DNA of 64,000 bases from the NCBI GenBank assembly GCA_030272585.1, contig BSYQ01000013.1, positions 3,073,695-3,137,694 on the forward strand, read 5' to 3'. The notes beneath the pieces are model-generated. The model was not told where the DNA came from. It was given only the letters and a program-made list of their open reading frames with translations, and did not search any database. The translations under genes and the position numbers were made by a program. Origin of the DNA: Bryopsis sp. KO-2023 (taxonomy: Eukaryota > Chlorophyta > Ulvophyceae > Bryopsidales > Bryopsidaceae). This document shows, piece after piece, positions 1 through 9,595 of the stretch (its first letter is position 1; every line of letters begins with the position of its first letter).

Positions 1-175
1 ACCGAAAGTGAAAAAGGGGGCTGAAAGGCCTTAGTAAGGGGGGGGGAAGTGAGAAGGAAAAAAAATGTGACCCAGGAAAAAGTGAAAAAGGGGAAAAGTG
101 TGACCCGGGAAAAAGGAGAAAGGGAAAAAGTGTGTCCCAGCAAGTGAGAAGGGGGATAACCTACAATGAAGTATA
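1..175. repeat. Imperfect purine-rich short repeats
   Basis: Loose repetition of a GTG(T)GACCC(A/G)GGAAAAAG-like unit separated by A and G runs, visible three times between about 65 and 145. No coding frame is credible. If the exon at 311-580 is real, this would be intron or upstream gene sequence; the window edge prevents a decision. Confidence 0.5.
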
Positions 176-288
176 GTTTCTTAATGAAATATATTTTTTG
201 GCATGAGCTGGCCTAATTCCCTCTTTTTTTTGTTTCTTAATGAAATATACTTTTTTGGCATGAGCTGGCCTAATTCCCTCTTTTTTTT
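176..288 (+). repeat. 56/57-bp tandem duplication carrying a branch-point-like site
   Basis: Copy 1 is 176-231 and copy 2 is 232-288, differing by one inserted base before the T run. Each copy ends with GGCCTAATTCCCTC followed by eight T. CTAAT fits the CTRAY branch-point consensus and the T run a polypyrimidine tract. The second copy lies about 35 bases before the acceptor AG at 309-310, so the duplication has doubled the branch-point/pyrimidine module of a likely intron end. Confidence 0.7.
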
Positions 289-310
289 ATTTCCTTTTCT
301 TTTCCCCCAG

Positions 311-580
311 GTATCCATCACGAAGTGCACCTTTGCTAGAAATCAATGGTGCGGAGCATACATTCAACGTGGCGCAGCTTTCGTCGGCTGTTCCAGCATG
401 TTCAGTGGGGACAAACCCGGTTTGGATTTGCAAGTGGATGTCAAAAGCTGCGAAATCGACACCAGGGATTGCACTTTCCAAACCAGAGAGTCCGGCCGAT
501 GCCCCTCGGCCTGGAATCTTTTCCCCAACCTTTTGAAAGGGAAATCCATCCTGGATTCGTGCGCCCCAGCCCATAAGTGA
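311..580 (+). CDS. Probable terminal exon of an unidentified Cys-rich protein
   Basis: A pyrimidine tract ends in CCCCCAG at 304-310. The sequence that follows is open for 89 codons in phase 0 to a TGA ending at 580. Unlike its surroundings it has balanced composition, and this frame favours C-ending codons (ATC, TTC, GTC, GAC, ACC). The peptide has seven cysteines and includes the stretch DKPGLDLQVDVKSC. I recognise no family. The start of the gene lies left of the window or in upstream exons I cannot see. The other frames are shorter or closed. A polyadenylation site is not obvious. The alternative is a fossil gene fragment in low-complexity DNA. Acceptor site and codon use are seen; function is unknown. 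Confidence 0.35.
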   Translation, partial: VSITKCTFARNQWCGAYIQRGAAFVGCSSMFSGDKPGLDLQVDVKSCEIDTRDCTFQTRESGRCPSAWNLFPNLLKGKSILDSCAPAHK

Positions 581-1488
581 TGCTTCTTCCTTTGAATACA
601 TGTCCGATATTGCTTTCGTTTTTTGTTTTTGAACTTCTCAACCTCCCTCAAGAAAGAGGGGGGGAGGGAGAAGGGGGAGGGGGGAAACATTGTGGGAAAA
701 AAAAGTTGCTGTGTATATGAAATCCAGAAAATATTGTAGCAGTGTTGAAAGGGGGGGGGGCGAAACAGTGAAATTTCAAAGAGGGAGGTTTTTGAAGGAA
801 AGAAGAAAAAAAAGGGACGGGGGGTGGGGTGGGGGGGAAAAGGGGATGTATTTCTACGGAAGAAAAAAAAAAGAAAAAGGAGAAAGGAAAATGGTGAATG
901 TGCGTATGTGTGTGTTTTCTTTTTGGTAAATGAAAAATATATATAAAAATATATTTTAATTGTGTGGGCGTATGGAAGTGGGAGGAGGAGGAGGTTGATT
1001 TTAATGGGATTTAGTGTTGGGAGAAAACCCCCTTTTTTTTCCAAGAGAGAAAAAAGGGTAACATCAACTGGAAACAAAAACTTAAAAAAAAAAGAGAGAA
1101 AAGAGTGAGAGACAATGGTATCAACTGGAAAAAAAAAAAGAAAAAAAACCCAAAGATTTGCACAATTGCTCTTTTTTTTTCGAGGAAAAAAAAAAGAGAA
1201 AAGAAAAATATGTATGTTAGTTGAGGGATGGGATGCTAACGATGAAGTTGGTCGGTCGAAAGAAAAAGGAGAAAAAAACGAAAGGTAAAAAAAAAAAAAA
1301 AAGGCGTCACTTTTTTAGAAAGTAAATTTGATGTGGGAAGGACTGCAGGTGGTTTTGATTTGAGATAGGGTAGGTGACGTTTTTTTGCTTCGTTTTCCTT
1401 TTTTTTTCTTTTTTTTTAAAGATTTGTTTTTTCTTTTTCCCACTTTTTTTTTTTGCCCTCTTTTTTTTAACGCATTATCGATATTGTC

Positions 1489-1513
1489 GGTTGGTTGGTT
1501 GGTTGGTTGGTTG
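1489..1513 (+). repeat. (GGTT)6 microsatellite
   Basis: Six uninterrupted GGTT units. It is isolated inside low-complexity DNA and does not match the TTAGGG or TTTAGGG telomere classes. Confidence 0.9.
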
Positions 1514-2324
1514 CATTCTTTTTGTGGGGATTTTGTGGTAAATTAGCATGTATTTTCGAAAAGAGAAAGTAGCGAGCTGTCGATAGAGTCCCTCAAAAGA
1601 AGAATTTTAGAAGTGGGTGCAGAACAAAAAAAGAGGGACGGGGAAGAAAAAGGGTTGGAAAAAAAAGAAAAAAAAGAAAAGAAAAGGAAATTGTGATCGA
1701 TGTGAAAAAAAAAGCCACAAAAAAAGGAGAGCAGCGATCACTGACTGGCGAAGAGGAAGGAAAAAAAAGAAAAAGAGAGGGAGTCTAGTTAGCGTATGGG
1801 TTTTTGGAAAAAAGAAAAAAAGAATAGGAGGGGAAGACAAATCCTTCCTACCTTATATTCTTTTTTTTTTCTTTTTTTTCTCTTTGTGGCCTCTTTTTTT
1901 TTGTGTGAGTGGTGGTATTTTACCTGGACATCAAAAAATGCATGTATGCATGCATGTCAAGCAGAGTATAGGGGGGGGAATACACCACTGGAGTTAATAG
2001 ATATATGCATTTTTGCATGTGTAAATTGGGGCGAAAAAACACAAGAAAAAAAAGCGAGAAGAGGAGAAGAAAAAGAGAACGCATACAGTCGATAAAATAA
2101 TGGCGGGCCTTTTTACTGCACTCAGTTTTGTGTGATGTGCATTGAAAATGGTTGGATTTCTCATTATCCAAGAAAAACAAGAAAAAAAAGAGTGAGAGAG
2201 AAAAAGCAGAAAAGGAAGTACATCTGGAAGATTTTTGCAAAGAATAAAAAAAAGAGAAAAAAAATGTGAGAAAAAAGTGTGAGAAGGAGACCAACAACGG
2301 AGCAACAACAGCAAGTCATTAGGT

Positions 2325-2350
2325 CTCGGGTTTCTCGCCCGAGTTTTTTT
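2325..2350 (+). other. GC-rich hairpin followed by a T run
   Basis: CTCGGG (2325-2330) pairs with CCCGAG (2338-2343) across a 7-base loop and runs into seven T. In A/T-rich surroundings this stands out. It could be an RNA polymerase III-type end or chance; no RNA gene is recognisable upstream. Confidence 0.3.
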
Positions 2351-5300
2351 CTTTTTCTTAATTTTAATTTTCATGGCTATTTCCGGTTTCATTTTTTGTT
2401 GGTTTTGTGAATCAACGAGTATATAGCTTTTCCCTCTCTTCCCCCTCCCAATGGGTGAAATAGAAGTTATTCGAAAAAAGAAAAAATAGAAAAAAAAGGA
2501 AAGAGAAAAAAAAAACAACAGGAGGCAAATCGAGAATTTGTGGTTGTAATTTCAAAAACAGGTGAAAAAGAGAGAAAAAAAAATGAGGATGGCATTTTAA
2601 ACCCTGTTTTTTTCTCTTTTTTTTTCCCTTTCTTTCCCTTTTGGGTTACCCGAAGAATTCGAAAAAAAAAAAGACAAAAGCAACTAGAAAAAGGGGAATT
2701 TTTTTTTCCTTTCAAGGGGGAAAGAAAAACCCGAAACGGAGACAGATAAAGGGCAAGAAGGAAAAAAAAAAAGAGATTGGAATTTGTTGAGGAGGGAATT
2801 GATATGGGCAGCTGTTTTTGCCGATCGTATTTTGTCGTAGTGTTTTTTTTTTCTCTTTTTTCGAAGTATCTGTCTGTGATAAATTTAGTCTTTTTTTTTC
2901 TTTCTTTTTACCCTGATTATATTTGTTTCCCTTGTGATTCGTTTTTTGGGGAAGTTTTCTAGGAAAGAAGATGCACCGAGGGGAAGCGGATTTTTTTTTG
3001 GGGGGGTGGAGGGGGGTGAGGGGCTTTTCTGGGAAAAACACAGATATGAGGGTTGTTTTTTATTTTTTTTTCTCTCAAAGAAAAGAGGGAGGAAAAAAAA
3101 ATGCATTTTGATCAACCAAAAAGGAAAAGAAGTTTTTTTTCTTCTCGTTCTTGCTTGAATTATTGAAGAGGGATTCTGTCTGGAGAACGCGAAGACCTGC
3201 ATGGCAGACATATGTGCAAACTCATGTGATGCCCAATAAATTCCCGACTTGAGGAAAAAAAAGGGGGAAGGGGAGGAAGAGAAAAGAAATAGATTGAAAG
3301 GAGGGAAAGTAAGATTTTGAAAGAAAAAAGGGCAGAAGAAAAACGAATTTGAATGAAGTAATTGATTTCGTGTTTTCTTTTTTTTCTTTTAGAAGAGCGA
3401 AAGAGGGAGGGGGGGGGGGATTTTGTGGGTTTTCGTTGGGCTCGATTTGTAACTTGCGAAAAGTGAAAGAAAACTACACGAAAGAAAGGGAGGGGAAATT
3501 CGAAAAAACACCGTCAAGAGGGACGGAATTCGAAAAAAAGAAGTTTCGAAAAAAAATCTGAGGGAGATTTGAAATCTGGATTTTGCTGATCTCTTTGGGT
3601 TTTTTTGTTTTTTTTTCTTGCCTCTTCTATGTGTGTGGTTTTCTTGTAGCCCTTGTTTTTGTTTTTTTTCTCGTTGATTTTTTTTTTCTCTGAGGGATGT
3701 GGTGAGTGGGTCCGGGATTCGGAAAAAAAAAAAAAAAAGGAAAAATGCCCCACCATGTCTTTGGGGTGGGAAGACCAAAAAACAAAAAAAAACAAGTCAA
3801 AAGTGGCCTCCACTTATTTCCTCAAAGTCGCATTGGCACTTAAAAAAAAATTATTTGGATGAAAAAATGCATAGATCATTTTCGTGGGTTTAGTCAGGAA
3901 AAGCAACATAAGTAGAGTGGTCAAAAGAGGGAGAAGGGTGAAATTTTGAAAAGAGGAAGAGGAGAGGTAAACCAGCGTTTTTGAAATTTGAAAAAGAGGA
4001 GAGGAAAAAAACGTGGAGTTCAGTTGGTTTTTTTTTCTTCCCTTGTTAATGCTTGGTTGCTTTGCCCCCTGTTTTTCTTTTTTTTCTAATTTCACCATGG
4101 GGGTTGGGAAGAGTTATTATTGTGAATTGGATTTGAATTGGAGAGAGCGGGGGGAGGGAAAACCAATTAAAAAAGACACCTGTTTCTTTCAGGGTTTGTG
4201 GGGGGTTGTTTTTTGGGGGAAAGAAAAATCGAAAACCCTATAAAAGAAACCAGAAAAATCGAAAACCCTATAAAAAAAAACAAGGGAATTTTTACATATG
4301 TATGTGAGTGTTTCGAAAACATAAAGAGGCTTATCTTTTCTTTTCTTTTTCGTTTTTTTGTTTTTTTTACTACGCTTAGGTTTGGGGTTGTCATTGTTTT
4401 TGAAAATGAAAGTACAGTGCTTTTTTTCCTTTTTTTTTTTTTTCTTTTTCAAGTGAAATTAGTTTTAATTTCTCTTTTTATACTGTTCATGGGAGAGTTA
4501 TTAAAGAAAAAAAAAATTCAATCATATGTCACCACTCAATTCAAAGATGGACTCCTTAAAACAAAAAAGAGTCAAGAGGGGCGGGCAGGGTTTCAGTGAA
4601 AATGGTTCAAAAAGAACACAAAAAAGAAAAAAATCAAAAATGGGTTTAAAAAATATTTTCATGTCATTTACAGTAATTGCTGCTTTTTTTTTCCAAAGTT
4701 TATCATTGCGAGAGGTATTGCGTCTTTGGGAGAAATTTCAAAAAGGGTTTTATTGAATGTATGTCATAGTTGAAAAAAAAGGGGTGGATTCGTGAAAAAA
4801 ATATATATATACGATGGGGGTGTTGAAAGGGGAATCAAAAAAATCAAAAATTTCTACATGGGACCAACGGATTGTGATATTTCAAGGAGCAAAAATCTTT
4901 TTTCTTTTTCTTTTTTCTTTGATGGGAAAACTATTCATTCAAGAAAGGAGGATTAAAGCCCAGGAAAAAAACGGTTGGATTAACCCCCCCCCCAAAAAAA
5001 AGGAAAAAAAAAACAGGAAAAAAGAAAAAAAAATCATATTTGCGTTTTTATTTACATCAAGTAGTTGGGAAAGAGAATCAGCATTGCAAGGGGGGGGGGG
5101 AGGGGGAGGAAAAATTTGATGATATGCATTTGGCTTTTATCTTTTTTAAGATATTGAAAAGATTATAAAAAAAAATTGTCAATATTTCACGTTCTGTATG
5201 TATTATTTCTGTTCGATGTGTTTTGTGTGTTTTCAGGGGAAAAAAAAGAACTACCAAAGGTTTTTCTTTTCCATTTCCCTTTTCTTTTCATTATCAAACT

Positions 5301-5931
5301 GTTTTCTTCACTTTATTTTCTCAGTACGATATATTTTCCTTTTTTTTCTCGTCACGTTATTTTCAAAAGGGATCGAAAAGTTAATAAGAGAGGGAAAAAA
5401 AAGCAAAAAAAAAACAAGCAAGAAAGAAAGTAAAAGAGAAGAAAAGAACTTGGTGGAAAAATGGCATGGTTTTTACTTGGGTGTGTTTTGACTTGTTTTG
5501 GTGAAAAGAGCCAAAAAAAAAAAAAAGATGATCGAAAAGAAGAGTAGTAAAATACGAGGGAAAAAGAAGAAGAAGAAAGGGAAGCGTTGTTTTGGGGAGA
5601 GGTTTTGAATTGAACTCGCAAGAGTGGCAGTGAAAGGGCTTTTCCATGTGATTCATGTATTTGGCAGGTTGAAAAATTGAAAGCATTTTGGTATTTCTTG
5701 TGGATGTGATGTTTGTTTTTTGATGTTTGGTGGGTTTTCGCATGCATCGTATTCTGTAGCATCTCGGCATGCACATGCAGTGTGTCGAAATCTGGTTTTA
5801 CCTGATTTGGAAATTCTGTCCGTTTTCCACAGCAGAATTCAAGGTTCAGTGATACATGTTTGGGTATCACTTCGACAAATCAAAAACAGGCAGATAGGAA
5901 AACAACCCACCTGATTTGGAACCCCAAATTT

Positions 5932-5952
5932 TTTTTTTTTTTAATTTGGGGG
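5932..5952. repeat. Short inverted repeat around a T run
   Basis: CCCCAAATT and AATTTGGGG flank a poly-T core. It marks the transition from low-complexity DNA to about 280 bp of unremarkable mixed sequence (5953-6230) in which I see no gene. Confidence 0.5.
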
Positions 5953-6230
5953 AAACAAACCTAGAATTACAAGAATGAAGGAGTGAACGAAGGGGAGTTT
6001 GAGCCAGGTTAATTGGTCATTGCTCTGCGGTTTCCAGGGTGTCTATACATTGATGCATGCTCTATATCACAGAACCATGGATGATTCATTCAATAAAAAC
6101 AGGAGGGGTCATGGTTGTTCTCCTCCGCACCCAGCAGCCAAGTCTTCTTGTTTCGTTGAAATCGTTCCTCCCCTCCCCCCCCCAACAGTCGATAAATCAA
6201 TGATTACAACCCACAAAAACAGCGCCATCA

Positions 6231-6273
6231 CCCACAAACCGGTCACGTGATCGCGCCGCCACAACCAGGTGAC
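6231..6273 (-). repeat. Inverted satellite fragment at the array edge
   Basis: 6231-6260 is the exact reverse complement of 6378-6407 in the first satellite unit, and CCAGGTGAC (6265-6273) extends the match. Direct-orientation satellite resumes at about 6282. The array therefore begins with a head-to-head pair separated by about 117 bp. Confidence 0.85.
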
Positions 6274-6281
6274 CTCATCTG

Positions 6282-8681
6282 TCCCTCCAACCCCACCGAG
6301 TTTGCAAACGTGTGGGAGTGTTTTCAAAAACGTTCAATTAAGCTCAATTCAGCCTGCATTTGACGTCACCTGGGGGTGGCGGCGCGATCACGTGACCGGT
6401 TTGTGGGTACCTGATCGTTGAGGGCACCGAAAGCTCGTGGCGGTAGTATACCCCATTGAAATTGGAACAGACGCGTGATCTTTGACGAGATGGGCGTGTT
6501 GCACCTAGTGCTTAAACCCGAGTTTCCAGATGGGGGGTTCAACCCCCAGCTGCCACCTATGAATTTCCTTGCCCACTCTTTTTTCCTTGACCCACTTTTT
6601 TTTGTGTCAGTTGGTGGCTCAGGCCACAACACATGCAGTCCCAGTTCTTGGGCTCCACCCCACTCCAAAAGAAACACACCCAGAATTCCTCTTGGGTTGG
6701 GTGCTCCTTTTTTTGGTGCTACCTGGGGTTCCCTCGACTAGCCCTGCTCCCTCCAACCACACCGAGTTTGCAAACGTGTGGGAGTGTTTTCAAGAACGTT
6801 CAATTAAGCTCAATTCAGCCTCCATTTGACGTCACCTGGGGGTGACGGCGCGATCACGTGACCGGTTTGTGGGTACCTGATCGTTGAGGGCACCAAAAGC
6901 TCGTGGCGGTAGTATACCCCATTGAAATTGGAACAGACGCGTGATCTTTGACAAGATGGGCGTGTTGCACCTAGTGCTTAAACCCGAGTTTCCAGATGGG
7001 GGTTCAACCCCCAGCTGCCACCTATGATTTTCCTTGCACACTCTTTTTTCCTTGACCCACTGTTTTTTTGAGTCAGTTGGTGGCTCAGGCCACAACACAT
7101 GCAGTCCCAGTTCTTGGGCTCCACCCCCCCCCCCCCAAAAAAAAAAACACACCCAGAATTCCTCTTGGGTTGGGTGCTCCTTTTTTTGGTGCTACCTGGG
7201 GTTCCCTCGACTAGCCCTGCTCCCTCCAACCACACCGAGTTTGCAAACGTGTGGGAGTGTTTTCAAGAACGTTCAATTAAGCTCAATTCAGCCTCCATTT
7301 GACGTCACCTGGGGGTGACGGCGCGATCACGTGACCGGTTTGTGGGTACCTGATCGTTGAGGGCACCAAAAGCTCGTGGCGGTAGTATACCCCATTGAAA
7401 TTGGAACAGACGCGTGATCTTTGACAAGATGGGCGTGTTGCACCTAGTGCTTAAACCCGAGTTTCCAGATGGGGGTTCAACCCCCAGCTGCCACCTATGA
7501 TTTTCCTTGCCCACTCTTTTTTCCTTGCCCCACTGTTTTTTGTGTCAGTTGGTGGCTCAGGCCACAACACATGCAATCCCAGTTCTTGGGCTCAACCCCC
7601 CCCCAAAAAAAACACACCCAGAATTCCTCTTGGGTTGGGTGCTACTTTTTTTGGTGCTGACTGGGGTTCCCTCGACTAGCCCTGCTCCCTCCAACCACAC
7701 CGAGTTTGCAAACGTGTGGGAGTGTTTTCAAGAACGTTCAATTAAGCTCAATTCAGCCTCCATTTGACGTCACCTGGGGGTGACGGCGCGATCACGTGAC
7801 CGGTTTGTGGGTACCTGATCGTTGAGGGCACCAAAAGCTCGTGGCGGTAGTATACCCCATTGAAATTGGAACAGACGCGTGATCTTTGACAAGATGGGCG
7901 TGTTGCACCTAGTGCTTAAACCCGAGTTTCCAGATGGGGGTTCAACCCATCTAGATGCTACCTATGATTTTCCTTGCCCACTCTTTTTTCCTTGCCCCAC
8001 TTTTTGTTGTGTCAGTTGGTGGCTCAGGCCACAACACATGCAATCCCAGTTCTTGGGCTCCACCCCCCCCCCAAAAAAAAATACCCAAAATTCCTCTTGG
8101 GTTGGGTGCTCCTTTTTTTGGTGCTGACTGGGGTTCCCTCGACTAGCCCTGCTCCCTCCAACCACACCGAGTTTGCAAGCGTGTGGGAGTGTTTTCAAGA
8201 ACGTTCAATTAAGCTCAATTCAGCCTCCATTTGACGTCACCTGGGGGTGGCGGCGCGATCACGTGACCGGTTTGTGAGTACCTGATCGTTGAGGGCACCA
8301 AAATCTCGTGGCGGTAGTATACCCCATTGAAATTGGAACAGACGCGTGATCTTTGACAAGATGGGCGTGTTGCACCTAGTGCTTCAACCCGAGTTTCCAG
8401 ATGGGGGTTCAACCCCCAGCTGCCACCTATGATTTTCCTTGCCCACTCTTTTTTCCTTGCCCCACTTTTTTTTGTGTCAGCTGGTGGCTCAGGCCACAAC
8501 ACATGCAGTCCTAGTTCTTGGGCTCCACCCCCCCCCCCAAAAAAAAAACACACCCAGAATTCCTCTTGGGTTGGGTGCTCCTTTTTTTGGTGCTAACTGG
8601 GGTTCCCTCGACTAGCCCTGCTCCCTCCAACCACACCGAGTTTGCAAACGTGTGGGAGTGTTTTCAAGAACGTTCAATTAA
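6282..8681 (+). repeat. Satellite array, segment 1
   Basis: Tandem repeat with unit starts (at TGACGTCACC) at 6361, 6827, 7300, 7765 and 8232, preceded by a partial unit. Unit length is 465-473 bp. Differences come mainly from a C-run/A-run tract (for example 7125-7147). Each unit carries TGACGTCA and, 26 bases further on, ATCACGTGA. The last unit is cut at 8681 by Element 1 and resumes at 28237. Confidence 0.97.
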
Positions 8682-9070
8682 TGATACGAACGTCCGTCGT
8701 ATGACACGCGGTTCGGCCCACTCACCCAACACGTGGTTCGGCCTGACAGTAGTCGGACCGAACCAGCTCACCATCATCATAGTCACACATTAAGGGAGAG
8801 GTCCAGGCCGCCTCTGAGGTGGCAACCCTCAGTTCGGCCTGGAGCCTCACATTCAGCTTAGGGTCCATTAGGACACGGCCAAGGGGCCATTAGAACGCTG
8901 AGTTGGATGAAAGGGTTGGACAGGCTGTCGGCCCGGCCGAATACTTATTCGGCCCGGACCACAGCCTCATTGTAACTTGGACACATTGTAAAGTTCCTTG
9001 TTTTGAAGTGTATTCCGTGCTCTAGACGTAAGTCCACTCGACTAGTCTATTTGTTCCAACGTTTGTATCA
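8682..9070 (+). repeat. Element 1 5' LTR
   Basis: Begins TGATACGAACG and ends GTTTGTATCA; identical to 27843-28231. The first 25 bases are partly palindromic (ATACGA...TCGTAT). GTAAGT at 9028-9033 is a good splice-donor match inside the presumed transcribed part. Confidence 0.96.
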
Positions 9071-9072
9071 AC

Positions 9073-9084
9073 TGGTTTCGGAGC
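9073..9084 (+). promoter_or_regulatory. Element 1 tRNA primer-binding site
   Basis: TGGTTTCGGAGC two bases after the LTR. It would pair with a tRNA whose 3' end is GCUCCGAAACCA. The same 12-mer is found in all five LTR elements of the window. Confidence 0.85.
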
Positions 9085-9115
9085 CGAAGCCGGAACCAAG
9101 ACCCATACCACCCGT

Positions 9116-9595
9116 ATGTCGAACAGCCACCCTACCTCGCCCCAGTCCTCCGCCGGCACACACGAACACCCGACTTCCCGTTATCTCACGGTGCCAGAGG
9201 AGCTGGTCGCACCACATTGGAGAAGGTTTTACATCGACCAACTGGCCTTTTGCTACGGCGGCCCAAGCGTTATCGAGGGCGTACCTCCCGGACTTGAGGG
9301 ACCACCTATTCGAAGGCCGAGCCCCGTACCACCACCTACCGGGCCGAACGACAACGACGACACAGAAAGTGTCGTAAGCTGTGACTCCTGCTTCACAGAG
9401 GAGGAAAGAAACGACCCGGAGTTTCTGCGTTTCTACGCTGAAGTCCAGGAGCACCTACGCAACCGGCGGGCAAACTCGGCCGAGGAACCCCTTCGCAATC
9501 GGGACCCACGGCTCGCACACGGAGTCCAACCATGGACCTCATACCGTACGAGCCAGCCGAAGCCATCGCCTATCCCGACGGAGTGGAGGAGATGA
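9116..9595 (+). CDS. Element 1 extra 5' ORF (ORF0), unknown function
   Basis: A 159-residue frame starting 31 bases after the primer-binding site and overlapping the start of gag by 64 bases in another frame. It is rich in Pro, Ser and charged residues, with a C-x2-C pair (SCDSC) near residue 90 and an Arg-rich stretch near 115-122. Codon use resembles gag. Element 2 has an upstream ORF in the same place that also has paired cysteines followed by an Arg-rich segment, but alignment is weak. It could be a separate leader protein, or the N-terminus of gag joined by frameshifting or reinitiation; an old frameshift mutation in gag is also possible. No family is recognised. Confidence 0.5.
   Translation: MSNSHPTSPQSSAGTHEHPTSRYLTVPEELVAPHWRRFYIDQLAFCYGGPSVIEGVPPGLEGPPIRRPSPVPPPTGPNDNDDTESVVSCDSCFTEEERNDPEFLRFYAEVQEHLRNRRANSAEEPLRNRDPRLAHGVQPWTSYRTSQPKPSPIPTEWRR

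Larger units (their letters stand above)
581..5931. repeat. Low-complexity purine/pyrimidine-asymmetric DNA, no gene seen
   Basis: The plus strand is built of A and G runs alternating with T-rich blocks, with homopolymers of 8-15 bases throughout. The open frames here are poly-Lys or poly-Phe and are composition artefacts. Islands of mixed composition (about 3170-3245 and 5640-5900) contain no frame with a recognisable protein. I see no RNA gene. Confidence 0.6.

Noticed and set aside
287..1077. Antisense frames over the exon at 311-580
   Set aside because: They extend into poly-Phe/Lys low-complexity sequence and have poorer codon use than the plus-strand frame.
1489..1513. Telomeric repeat
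   Set aside because: (GGTT)6 is short, isolated and of no known telomere type; treated as a microsatellite.
6361..8681. CRISPR array
   Set aside because: Units of about 466 bp are repeated as a whole without unique spacers, and the context is eukaryotic.
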